Shown here: piece by piece, positions 33,205 to 40,851 of the stretch
Layout of the letters: each line of letters opens with the position of its first letter
Numbering within the stretch: the stretch's first letter is position 1
Assembly: GCA_017406005.1 (NCBI GenBank)
Contig: JAFQZI010000098.1
Location: 1-64,000 of the forward strand
Reading direction: 5' to 3'
DNA length: 64,000 nt
Origin: Oscillospiraceae bacterium
GTDB taxonomy: Bacteria > Bacillota > Clostridia > Oscillospirales > Oscillospiraceae
The notes under the pieces: model-generated
What the model was told of the DNA's origin: nothing
The model's input: only the letters and a program-made list of their open reading frames with translations
Databases searched by the model: none
Position numbers and translations under genes: made by a program

Positions 33205-34626
33205 ATGCCTACAACCTGGAACCGCAGCCCGGAAGAATTCCATAAAATCTATGTTGCCAATACGGACGCTTTTTATAAAATCAGTAGCTATGCCCATGCA
33301 CAGGAGCTGGACGAGTTTATGACCAAGTGTGCGCTCGCTCTGTGGAGCCGGGCAGGAGGAATTAACCAGCATCATGTGGATATGGCTAACGAGATTTACT
33401 CCCGCGGCCAGAAAAAGCCCTCCTGGATGCTTTGGAGCCTCACAAGCTCTGTCTGCGAGGATGAGATGTTCCTTCCACCGGTCTTCTTCTGGAACCTTGC
33501 GGAGAGTGACGTGAAGCGCGGGACCGAGAATTCGCGCTCTCTTGTGAGAGTCATTACGAATGTGCTGCTCTACTGCGCTGCCGTCGATGATGATGTAACG
33601 CTTTCCGAGGCGGAATACATCACCGAATGCCAGGATAAGCTCAACGCTATCTGCGATGCCACCGGGGTAAAGAATACCAAGACCGCCATGAACCCGATGG
33701 ACTTTGTCACGTCCAGTGAGCCCTCCTTCAAAGAAAAGCATCCTCCCCAGACGGCTACGGCGGGCGGAGGGCCGGAAAAAGCCCCTGCTGCACCGGAGCA
33801 GGAAGAGGAAAAGCCGAACCTCGAAGAGCTCATGGCCGAGATGGAAGAGCTTGTCGGCCTGGAGCACGTCAAGAAAGACGTGAAAAACCTCATCAATCTT
33901 GTGAAGGTGCGCAAGCTGAGAGAGGAAAACGGCCTGCCAAACACAGCCATGTCCCTCCACCTTGTCTTTACAGGGAATCCTGGCACAGGCAAGACGACGG
34001 TTGCCCGCCTTCTCGCCGGCATGTATGCAGCCATTGGCGTGCTGAGCAAAGGCCAGCTGGTGGAAGTGGACAGATCCGGCCTCGTGGCAGGTTATGTCGG
34101 TCAGACAGCCCTGAAAACGCAGGAAGTCATCAAATCCGCACTCGGCGGTGTGCTGTTCATCGATGAAGCTTATGCGCTTTCCGGCGGTGGGGAACAGGAT
34201 TTCGGCAAGGAAGCCATTGAAACGATCCTCAAGGCGATGGAAGATCACCGCGACGATCTCATTGTTATCGTCGCCGGCTATACTGACCCGATGGAAGAGT
34301 TTATCAACTCCAATCCCGGCCTGGAGTCCCGTTTCAATAAGTACTTCATTTTCCCGGATTACAACGGTGAAGAGCTCTATCAGATTTTCCTCCTGCGCTG
34401 CAAGAAGAACAAATATGAACTGAGCAAGAGCGCACAGAAGAAAGCAAAAGAAATCTTCAATGAGATGTACGAGAACCGGAGCGATAATTTTGGCAACGGC
34501 CGCGATGTCCGAAACTTCTTTGAAGACACCGTTGTCCGGCAGGCAAACCGCCTTGCAAAAATGGAAAATCCGACGAAGGAAGACCTGATCACCATCATCC
34601 CGAAGGATCTGAAGGAAGAAGAATAA
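33205..34626 (+). CDS. CbbX/SpoVK-like AAA+ ATPase with a TerB-like N-terminal domain
   Basis: 473 residues from the ATG at 33205 (SD GGAGGG, 7 bases). Residues 1 to about 160 are helical with acidic 'LLYCAAVDDDVTLSEAEYITEC', resembling TerB-like domains. A Pro/Glu-rich linker ('EKAPAAPEQEEEKPNLEELM') leads to an AAA+ module: 'VFTGNPGTGKTTVARLLAGMY' (Walker A), 'GGVLFIDEAYALSGG' (Walker B), 'VIVAGYTDPMEEFINSNPGLESRF' (sensor and Arg finger). SpoVK and CbbX remodel protein complexes; the target here is unknown. Single-gene unit with its own promoter and terminator. Confidence 0.87.
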   Translation: MPTTWNRSPEEFHKIYVANTDAFYKISSYAHAQELDEFMTKCALALWSRAGGINQHHVDMANEIYSRGQKKPSWMLWSLTSSVCEDEMFLPPVFFWNLAESDVKRGTENSRSLVRVITNVLLYCAAVDDDVTLSEAEYITECQDKLNAICDATGVKNTKTAMNPMDFVTSSEPSFKEKHPPQTATAGGGPEKAPAAPEQEEEKPNLEELMAEMEELVGLEHVKKDVKNLINLVKVRKLREENGLPNTAMSLHLVFTGNPGTGKTTVARLLAGMYAAIGVLSKGQLVEVDRSGLVAGYVGQTALKTQEVIKSALGGVLFIDEAYALSGGGEQDFGKEAIETILKAMEDHRDDLIVIVAGYTDPMEEFINSNPGLESRFNKYFIFPDYNGEELYQIFLLRCKKNKYELSKSAQKKAKEIFNEMYENRSDNFGNGRDVRNFFEDTVVRQANRLAKMENPTKEDLITIIPKDLKEEE

Positions 34627-34632
34627 AAAACC

Positions 34633-34664
34633 AGCGCTTTGAGCAGTTTTAAGCCCAAAGCGCT
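34633..34664 (+). terminator. Terminator of the AAA+ gene
   Basis: AGCGCTTTG ... CAAAGCGCT, followed by ATTTCATAG; the upstream A-run makes it usable from both sides. Confidence 0.75.
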
Positions 34665-34717
34665 ATTTCATAGTTTTCTGTCAACAATTAATTAAGCCTT
34701 TTCTCTATCCAAAATTA

Positions 34718-34790
34718 GCTCGCGACGGAGCACTAAAAGCGAGGTACAGTATTGACTTCGCGAGCAGCTTCTGGGCACTAATCACGAGAT
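34718..34790. repeat. Dispersed 48-nt-core hairpin element, copy D
   Basis: Core GCTCGCGA (34718-34725) ... TCGCGAGC (34758-34765), 48 nt, with inner GGAGCACTAAAAGCGAGGTA and CAGTATTGAC. The tail has GGGCACTAATCACGAGAT. It lies between the converging AAA+ and GDPD genes. Confidence 0.8.
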
Positions 34791-34791
34791 A

Positions 34792-35628
34792 TTAACACTC
34801 TTTAAAAATCTGTCTCGGCTTGTAATACTCAAAAATAACGCAATCCTTGCCCTTCTCATTGCGCGGCTCATGTGACGTCCACGCAACTTTCATTGCGCCG
34901 AGCGCCTGCGCAAGCCGCACGGTGGGAGGCTGCCTGCCGATTTCATAGGCAATAAACTGCGGCCTGCCGAGGAAGTTCAGCAGCGTCCGGCTGGCAAGGA
35001 AAGCCGTCACCTTCCCGCCCGGGGTGTCTTCCGGATACTCATGGGCAGGCATGGCAAGCTGCCCGCGCAACAGATCCTTGCCGTGGATGCGGAACCATGC
35101 AACAATCAAAGGGCTGAAGCTTTCAACGCAGATCTCCCCGCGATAGGCAGAGATCAGATCATAGGTTTTTTTGCAGAGCTCACGGTTGCGGGGGCCGTTT
35201 TTCAGCTCACAGATGATCGGCCTTCTCCCGTTGATCACGCGCAGAACATCGGAGAAGAGCGGGATGCAGCATTCTGTGCCGCAGAGTTTCATCTTTCTCA
35301 GTTCGCTGTAGTTGTATTCATCTACACGCCCGTGCACTCCGCATACCCTGTCAAGTGTGTCGTCGTGGAACACAACGACAAAGCCGTCTTTCGAGAGCTG
35401 AACGTCAAGCTCAACGCCGTAGCCCATCTCAGCGGCGAGGCTGAACGCCTCCAGCGAATTCTCGGGGATGGATTTATCCCGCGCATGAAGCCCGCGGTGG
35501 GCAATATTCCTGCCGAGGAAAGGCGCTTTCTGCCGGGCGGATGCTTTTCCCGGTGCTGTCAGAAAAACCGGGAGCGCAACTGCAGCTGCGGCACAGCAGC
35601 CTAAAAGAAGTTTACTGCTTTGTTTCAT
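34792..35628 (-). CDS. Glycerophosphodiester phosphodiesterase, membrane-anchored or secreted
   Basis: 278 residues from the ATG at 35628. The N-terminal hydrophobic segment 'LLLGCCAAAAVALPVFLTAP' is a signal peptide or anchor. GDPD catalytic motifs: 'NIAHRGLHARDKSIPENSLEAF' (HR...PEN), 'GVELDVQLSKDGFVVVFHDDTLDRV' (E.D and HD). Hydrolyses glycerophosphodiesters to glycerol-3-phosphate and an alcohol; anchored forms may act on lipid or teichoic acid turnover. The SD is weak. Divergent from the YfcE-type gene. Confidence 0.9.
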   Translation of the reverse strand: MKQSSKLLLGCCAAAAVALPVFLTAPGKASARQKAPFLGRNIAHRGLHARDKSIPENSLEAFSLAAEMGYGVELDVQLSKDGFVVVFHDDTLDRVCGVHGRVDEYNYSELRKMKLCGTECCIPLFSDVLRVINGRRPIICELKNGPRNRELCKKTYDLISAYRGEICVESFSPLIVAWFRIHGKDLLRGQLAMPAHEYPEDTPGGKVTAFLASRTLLNFLGRPQFIAYEIGRQPPTVRLAQALGAMKVAWTSHEPRNEKGKDCVIFEYYKPRQIFKEC

Positions 35629-35701
35629 GGTTCGACACTTCTTTCCATTAATTATTCTGGCTCTATTGTAACACAGAACAAAGAAAAAGGAAATAAAAGA
35701 T

Positions 35702-36169
35702 ATGAAAGTGGCAGTCTTTTCCGATACCCACACCAATACCGCGCGGATGCTCGAGGCAGTGCGGCAGACACAGCCGGATGCCGTTATCCATCTGGGCGAC
35801 CATGTCCGCGATACTCAGTGCCTGCAGCAGGAATTTCCGGAAATCCCGCTGTACAATGTGTGCGGGAACTGCGATATCACCCCCGCAGTCCCGGACAAGG
35901 CCGTTGTCCAACTCGGGCCGGTCAAGGCATTCCTGACGCACGGCCATCTCTATAATGTTGACTGGAACACGGATTCCCTGGTCTATGCCGCCATGGAGGA
36001 CGAATGTAAAATTGCCATGTTCGGCCATACCCATGTGCCGGAGAATACTGAGTTGGGGGGTGTCCTGCTTTTGAATCCCGGCACAGCCGGAAAGGGTCCA
36101 AAGCTGACCTATGCCATGGTAGAGATCTTCGAAAACGGAGCCATCGCCTGCGAGATCCGCAAATTATGA
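35702..36169 (+). CDS. YfcE/MJ0936-type metallophosphoesterase
   Basis: 155 residues. The calcineurin-like metal motifs are complete: 'VFSDTHTN' (D-X-H), 'HLGDHVRD' (GDH), 'YNVCGNCDI' (GNCD), 'LTHGH' and 'MFGHTHVPE' (GHTH). Acts as a phosphodiesterase on small substrates; the physiological target is unknown. SD AAAAAGGAAA. Single gene, followed by repeat element E. Confidence 0.92.
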   Translation: MKVAVFSDTHTNTARMLEAVRQTQPDAVIHLGDHVRDTQCLQQEFPEIPLYNVCGNCDITPAVPDKAVVQLGPVKAFLTHGHLYNVDWNTDSLVYAAMEDECKIAMFGHTHVPENTELGGVLLLNPGTAGKGPKLTYAMVEIFENGAIACEIRKL

Positions 36170-36218
36170 CTCCGCTTTCAATTATATAGCAGCTTTTCAA
36201 TCCCAACACATTTTTTTA

Positions 36219-36291
36219 GCTCGCGACGGAGCACTGTAATCGAGGTACAGTGTTTCCTTCGCGAGCACTTAGGTTGTACTTCTTACGAAAT
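36219..36291. repeat. Dispersed 48-nt-core hairpin element, copy E
   Basis: Core GCTCGCGA (36219-36226) ... TCGCGAGC (36259-36266), 48 nt, with inner GGAGCACTGTAATCGAGGTA and CAGTGTTTCC. The tail has TTGTACTTCTTACGAAAT. It lies between the converging YfcE-type and tyrosine phosphatase genes. Confidence 0.8.
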
Positions 36292-36303
36292 GCCAATCCC
36301 TTC

Positions 36304-37827
36304 CTATGCAGCAGTAATAAAGCTCTCTATTGCGGCAATCTGCTCCTCGCTGAGGCCTCCTCTGCGGAGATAGTTTTCCGCACCGCTCTTCAGATCAAGC
36401 GTCTCAACCGGTGTTCCGGTTTCCGCTTCGCACATGCACAGGAGAAAGTCGTCAGCATTCAGTTTTATCGCTTCATACGTTTCGGGCTTGCTTTCTTTCG
36501 TGATCCCGTAATAGTTGTCGTAGGTGATCATATAATCGTCAGTGATCTCCTGCGCCGAGGCGTTGGCCAGCGCCAGAAGCAGTGCGCATACAAACCCTGT
36601 CCTGTCTTTTCCCTCCACGCAATGGATCAGGCAGGGGCCGCTGTGTTCCGTCATGGTGAATAATGCCTCTGAAATGGTTTTTGCAAAGTCATCGGAGCGG
36701 TAGTTTGCCTTCATTGCCAGGAGCAGTACATCACCCTTCTGATAAAGGGAATCATAATAGGCGGAATCAAAATCGGCCGCTTGCGTGTAGGAGGTATACT
36801 TTTCCTCGTTGTCTGAAAGGTTCAGCGCAAACCGGATTCCATTTTCCTCAACGAGTCTGTTGGTGCAGGCAGCACGGTTGGCCTGGTTGTCGCACGGTGA
36901 TGCGGAACGGTAAAACCAGAATGGTTTCAGGTTTCCGCCCTGGACCTCGCGGAAGTTCGAAAACACAATGTCGGAAGCAAAGTCCTCTCTGTTGTTTGAA
37001 TAGACGAGGGCGTATAACTCCTCAATGTCCAGATACTTTCCCTTTTCATTCAGTGTCACCGTGACGGTGGAGTTCTCCGTCATCCCGAATTCTTCCCAGG
37101 TGGGATCTCCGTAGTTCCTTGCAATTTTAACATGTTCGTTCCCCTGGTATGCGCACACCAGGATCCCGCCCACGGGAGTATAGTAGCCGGAGTAGTACGG
37201 AACATCCTCAACGGTTATTCTGTTGTCGAAGGTGAGATTGACGCTGTCTCCTACGGCAAAGCCGATCGCATTGAATTCTTCAATCGACGGGGCAAGCCAG
37301 ATGCCGCCGAATTCCATGTCTTGCAGCACGCCGAGCGTCTTGCTCGGTTTGATGAAGCCTGTTATGTTGCGGTGCCATTCTGCAAGTGTGCTTTCATCCA
37401 CGCCTGCCGCCCTGCCGACTCTGTCAATCGCCTCGGCAAGCTCTTCGCTGGCAGTTCCGCCGTTTTCCTGTATCCATTTGCATACTCTGTTGTAGGCTTC
37501 CGTTGCGGCTTCCTTGCTGACGCGGCCCGCCTCCGTTGCGCCTTCTTTCAGCGTTTCCCATGCGTCTTCAACTTCCGGGTTTTTGCTGAATTGTTTATAG
37601 TAATCTTCAATTGTCTTTTCCCAGACGGGCAGGTTTTCCTTCAGATAATTGGTGGCATTTTCTACGGTTTTCTGGAGCAGTTTCCAGCCGTCTTTGAGCC
37701 ATTCCACATAGTCCGATGTGCCGACTTCCCCCGGGGCTGCCGGTGTGCTCTCCGCATAAGCGGTGCAGCTCAGCAGAATGGCAAGGCACAGCAGAATGCC
37801 GATTGCTGATGTGAGCATTTTCTTCAT
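36304..37827 (-). CDS. Secreted tyrosine-protein-phosphatase-like enzyme
   Basis: 507 residues from the ATG at 37827 (GGGGG, 8 bases). The signal peptide ends near 'LLSCTAYAES'; the Cys could also make it a lipoprotein. Residues about 30-165 form a helical, charged region unlike known domains. The C-terminal half holds the catalytic P-loop 'LIHCVEGKDRTGFVCALLL' (C-X5-R), as in the secreted Tyr/Ser phosphatase and phosphoinositide phosphatase family of Firmicutes (IphP/LipA-like); 'FWFYRSASPCDNQANRA' precedes it. Last gene of the thiT-led unit. Extracellular action on phosphoproteins or phosphoinositides is inferred. Confidence 0.83.
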   Translation of the reverse strand: MKKMLTSAIGILLCLAILLSCTAYAESTPAAPGEVGTSDYVEWLKDGWKLLQKTVENATNYLKENLPVWEKTIEDYYKQFSKNPEVEDAWETLKEGATEAGRVSKEAATEAYNRVCKWIQENGGTASEELAEAIDRVGRAAGVDESTLAEWHRNITGFIKPSKTLGVLQDMEFGGIWLAPSIEEFNAIGFAVGDSVNLTFDNRITVEDVPYYSGYYTPVGGILVCAYQGNEHVKIARNYGDPTWEEFGMTENSTVTVTLNEKGKYLDIEELYALVYSNNREDFASDIVFSNFREVQGGNLKPFWFYRSASPCDNQANRAACTNRLVEENGIRFALNLSDNEEKYTSYTQAADFDSAYYDSLYQKGDVLLLAMKANYRSDDFAKTISEALFTMTEHSGPCLIHCVEGKDRTGFVCALLLALANASAQEITDDYMITYDNYYGITKESKPETYEAIKLNADDFLLCMCEAETGTPVETLDLKSGAENYLRRGGLSEEQIAAIESFITAA

Positions 37828-37832
37828 AATCA

Positions 37833-38234
37833 TTACCCCCTTTTTCCTGTTTTGATAAAACAGATCAGTTCCTCAAGATCATCAAAATCGTCGTAATCAC
37901 CCATGATTCCTTCGCGATGATAAATGATGCCGGCCTGCTCATTGCGTTCCAGACAATCAAGAAGCTCTTCTAGGCCGTATCTGTGCGCGAATTCCGCAAA
38001 AGCCCGGGCTTTGATTTTCTCTGCATACAAACCTTTACGGCATTCTGCAGGGTTGCATTCATAGCATCCGTTCAGCTTCTTTTCGATTACGCATTTTCGA
38101 TTTTCACACCATTCGGCATTCTGGCACCAGGAGAGTTCCAGAAAGCCGTCGCGTTTGCATCCCTTGCAGGAGACGTTTTCTGAACACAGGCAGCATGCCA
38201 GTCCGCAGCGTGCTATTCCGAGATCTCGTTTCAT
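37833..38234 (-). CDS. Cysteine-rich DUF3795-type protein
   Basis: 133 residues from the ATG at 38234 (GAGGT 10 bases upstream). The N-terminal half has ten or more cysteines in pairs ('CGLACCLCSENVSCKGCKRDG', 'CQNAEWCENRKCVIEK', 'CYECNPAECRKG'), a pattern expected for zinc or Fe-S binding. The C-terminal half is acidic and helical. Family function is unknown. The stop lies against the start of the phosphatase gene, so the two are co-translated. Confidence 0.75.
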   Translation of the reverse strand: MKRDLGIARCGLACCLCSENVSCKGCKRDGFLELSWCQNAEWCENRKCVIEKKLNGCYECNPAECRKGLYAEKIKARAFAEFAHRYGLEELLDCLERNEQAGIIYHREGIMGDYDDFDDLEELICFIKTGKRG

Positions 38235-38262
38235 TGAGCAAAACACCTCATAAGTAATAGTA

Positions 38263-38829
38263 TTAAAGCGTCTGTTCTCCGGAATCCCGGGGGAGATCGA
38301 CAATGGTAATCCCGTGCTTTGTGGCCGGGATTATTTTATTCAGCACATCTTCCATGCTGAGCTTTAAGGAGGATGTATTCATGCACGGATGGCAGCCGAG
38401 ATACTCGTCGGAGAGCAGGTCCCTGTCAATAAGCAGGCGCACGGCACCGTCCGTATCATGGATCAGACCGAGAACGCTGACGCTGCCCGGTGTAACACCC
38501 AGATGCTTAAGCATCTGTTCCGGTGTCGCGAAGCTGAGCCTGGCACATCCGAGCTGTTTGGAGAGATATTTGGTGCGGAAAGGTTTATTCCCGGGCATGA
38601 GAAGGAGATAGAGGTCTGTCATCTGGCGGTTTGTCAGCAGGAGGTTTTTGCAGATTCCGCAGCCGAGCACCTTTTCCACATCCAGGCAGGCTTCAATGGT
38701 ATCCGCATGCTCGTGATCAACACGCTCGAAAGGGATACCGAGCTCTTCCAGGAAATTATAGCACTTCTCTTCTGCAGGAGAGCGCTTTTCTGCCGGGCGG
38801 GCAGAGTACTTTACAGAATCCAGGTTCAT
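38263..38829 (-). CDS. YbaK/ProX-type aminoacyl-tRNA deacylase
   Basis: 188 residues. Editing domain that clears misacylated tRNA (Ala-tRNA(Pro) in ProX). 'GIPFERVDHEHADTIEACLD', 'GCGICKNLLLTNRQMTDLYLLLMPGNKPFRTKYLSKQLG' and 'GVTPGSVSVLGLIHD' are typical. It starts 6 bases after thiT on the same transcript; no prolyl-tRNA synthetase is adjacent. Confidence 0.9.
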   Translation of the reverse strand: MNLDSVKYSARPAEKRSPAEEKCYNFLEELGIPFERVDHEHADTIEACLDVEKVLGCGICKNLLLTNRQMTDLYLLLMPGNKPFRTKYLSKQLGCARLSFATPEQMLKHLGVTPGSVSVLGLIHDTDGAVRLLIDRDLLSDEYLGCHPCMNTSSLKLSMEDVLNKIIPATKHGITIVDLPRDSGEQTL

Positions 38830-38835
38830 GTTATT

Positions 38836-39399
38836 TCAGCCGCCTATCAGATCGTCACCTCGGATATACTTGCCGAGAGGTTTCCAGAGCAGTAGACCGA
38901 TCAACAGGCAAAGGGCCATGTCAATGATCATATAGCTGCCGTTGTAGAGGAAGGAATAGAACCACGGGGTATGCATGGTCATGCCGAAAAAGGATTCCGG
39001 CATGTATTCAGCCCAGACAGTTGCACCCACGACGTAGTGCACCAGAAACCTGGCAAGGCTGCCGACGGCTGTGCCGATAAAGAAACCGTATTTCTGCGCA
39101 TGGAACAATCCCGCGAGACCGAGGACGGTGAAAGCAACGATATAGTCACCAAGCATCGACTGCCAGCCCCAGGCATAGGCACCGTCCAGGGTGAGCTGCA
39201 GCACACTGTAGACAAAGCTTGCCAGCATGCCCGGCCCGAATCCCCATCGGGCACAATAGATAAAGATAGGCAGCATACCGACCGTAATGGATCCGCCCTG
39301 CGGCAGTTCAAACAGCTTAAGGTAACTTATTACCTGGGCAAGAGCAATGAAGATGGCGCCCTCTGTCAGGGCACGGAGCGTGATTTTGTTTTTTTGCAT
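38836..39399 (-). CDS. thiT: Thiamine ECF transporter S component
   Basis: 187 residues from the ATG at 39399 (GGAGG, 8 bases). Six membrane segments. 'FIALAQVISYLKLFELPQGGSITVGMLPIFIYCARWGFGPG' contains the loop and membrane residues that bind thiamine; 'AWGWQSMLGDYIVAFTVLGLAG' and the 'WAEYMP' region are also ThiT-like. It works with the shared ECF ATPases and T component. A TPP riboswitch with its own terminator precedes it, so thiamine represses it. Confidence 0.93.
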   Translation of the reverse strand: MQKNKITLRALTEGAIFIALAQVISYLKLFELPQGGSITVGMLPIFIYCARWGFGPGMLASFVYSVLQLTLDGAYAWGWQSMLGDYIVAFTVLGLAGLFHAQKYGFFIGTAVGSLARFLVHYVVGATVWAEYMPESFFGMTMHTPWFYSFLYNGSYMIIDMALCLLIGLLLWKPLGKYIRGDDLIGG

Positions 39400-39437
39400 T
39401 GATTTTTCCTCCAATCAAAGTCTTCGGAAAAGCGAAA

Positions 39438-39465
39438 ACACCAGGTTCCGGCAGGAACCTGATGT
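39438..39465 (-). terminator. Riboswitch-controlled terminator upstream of thiT
   Basis: Minus strand: ACATCAGGTTCC-TGCC-GGAACCTGGTGT followed by TTTTCGCTTTT. Placed between the TPP aptamer and the thiT start, as the expression platform. Confidence 0.8.
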
Positions 39466-39481
39466 CAAATCAACAATCGCT

Positions 39482-39575
39482 TTCCTACGCCGGCATTATC
39501 CGTACAGGTTCGTCGGGTACGAAGCATTATGCTGCTCCATCTCAGCCGGGCCTACCCAGCTCCCCGTTGTCGAGT
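39482..39575 (-). ncRNA. TPP riboswitch (THI element)
   Basis: Reading the minus strand: CTCGACAACGGGGAGC, CTGAGATGG, ACCCGACGAACCTG and GGATAATGCCGGCGTAGGAA appear in order, the conserved thi-box blocks of the TPP aptamer. A terminator hairpin follows and thiT comes next. Confidence 0.95.
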
Positions 39576-39578
39576 GTC

Positions 39579-39607
39579 ATTATATTGCGAACAGGAGTAA
39601 AAGTCAA
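39579..39607 (-). promoter_or_regulatory. Promoter of the thiT operon
   Basis: Minus strand: TTGACT (39607-39602), a 17-base spacer and TATAAT (39584-39579), directly before the TPP aptamer. Confidence 0.8.
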
Positions 39608-39663
39608 TAGAACTTTTCGATGAAAAATTGTTTTACAAATTTGTAAACTCGGAAAAAGATTTG

Positions 39664-39717
39664 TTGACAAGTAAAGCACAAAATGCTATATTAGCACTCG
39701 AAAGAAATGAGTGCTAA
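39664..39717 (+). promoter_or_regulatory. hrcA promoter with CIRCE operator
   Basis: TTGACA (39664-39669), a 17-base spacer and TATATT (39687-39692). CIRCE TTAGCACTC-N9-GAGTGCTAA spans 39691-39717, touching the -10 box and covering the start site. The HrcA made by the first gene binds it. Confidence 0.95.
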
Positions 39718-39762
39718 CAAACGATGTCTGCAAGTGCCAGCAGAGGCTGCGAGAGAGTGCAA

Positions 39763-40851
39763 ATGGAAATCAGCGAGAGAAAAAAGAAAATACTGGCAGC
39801 AGTCGTTGATGAGTATATCATAACGGCTGAACCGGTTGGGAGCAAAGCTCTGGCAGAGAAGGCCGGGCTTGGATGCTCCTCAGCGACCATCCGCAATGAA
39901 CTCGCCGAGCTGGTCAACATGGGTTATCTGGAGCAGCCGCATACCTCGGCAGGGCGTGTGCCCACGGCTCTGGGATACAGAATGTATGTCAACGAGCTGA
40001 TGCAGAAGCAGAAGCTTTCTTTGGAAGAGACGGAGGAGTTGAACTCCCGTCTGGAGAAGCGGCTCAATGAGCTCGATAATACCATCAGTGATGTATCCCG
40101 CCTGGCTTCCCAGCTGACGAACTATCCGGCACTGGCGCTTTCTTCCCGAAGCCGGGTGACAATCAAACGGTTTGATATCATCTATGTGGATGCCAACACG
40201 TTTATTATCGTCGTTATGCTGGACAACAACACGGTCCGCAACAAGCTGGTGCATTTGCCGGTTTCGGTGGATGAGGGCATGGTCAAAAAACTCTCCACGA
40301 TGTTCAATGCATCGTTTACCGGCATTTCGGATTCGCAGATTACGCCTGTGCTGATCAATTCCACGGAACGTGCGGCGGATGACAGCCTGGGGCTGACTTC
40401 CGTGATTGCGGCTTTCGCAATGGAAGTTCTTGCTACCGAAGCGGCGCCTTCCGCGTATGTCACCGGAGAAAACAGGCTGCTGAACCAGCCGGAATACCGG
40501 GATCCGGACAAGGCACACCGGTTGATGAGTTACCTTTCCAGCGGGGGATATATTCTTCCTCCCGGGGAGGACCTCGGAGACACGAATGAAGTGAGGGTGC
40601 TGATCGGGCCGGAAAATGTTGCCGAAGAACTGAAAGATTCCAGCGTGATTGTGGCAAGCTATGATGCAGGAGACGGGACAAAAGGGCTGATCGGTGTTGT
40701 CGGGCCGACAAGAATGGATTATTCCGTCATTGCTTCCAAGCTCAGTTTCCTGGCACAGGGCCTTTCCAGAAGGCTCGGAGGAGGAGAGGCTCCCGTCGAA
40801 GGGATGCACAACAAGCTGATCATAAAAGGAGATGATTCCGATAAACGATAA
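39763..40851 (+). CDS. hrcA: Heat-inducible transcription repressor HrcA
   Basis: 362 residues from the ATG at 39763 ('MEISERKKKILAAVVDEYI', the usual family start); an in-frame ATG at 39724 adds 13 unlike residues. The winged HTH 'EPVGSKALAEKAGLGCSSATIRNELAELVNMGYLEQPHTSAGRVPT' is followed by a dimerisation and GAF-like core. Represses its own operon through CIRCE, assisted in other bacteria by GroEL. Its 3' end overlaps the grpE start by 20 bases. Confidence 0.95.
   Translation: MEISERKKKILAAVVDEYIITAEPVGSKALAEKAGLGCSSATIRNELAELVNMGYLEQPHTSAGRVPTALGYRMYVNELMQKQKLSLEETEELNSRLEKRLNELDNTISDVSRLASQLTNYPALALSSRSRVTIKRFDIIYVDANTFIIVVMLDNNTVRNKLVHLPVSVDEGMVKKLSTMFNASFTGISDSQITPVLINSTERAADDSLGLTSVIAAFAMEVLATEAAPSAYVTGENRLLNQPEYRDPDKAHRLMSYLSSGGYILPPGEDLGDTNEVRVLIGPENVAEELKDSSVIVASYDAGDGTKGLIGVVGPTRMDYSVIASKLSFLAQGLSRRLGGGEAPVEGMHNKLIIKGDDSDKR

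Noticed and set aside
10844..36291. The five 48-nt-core elements considered as intrinsic terminators
   Set aside because: No T-run follows on either strand, ordinary terminators are present next to several copies, and the loop is long and conserved, unlike a terminator loop.
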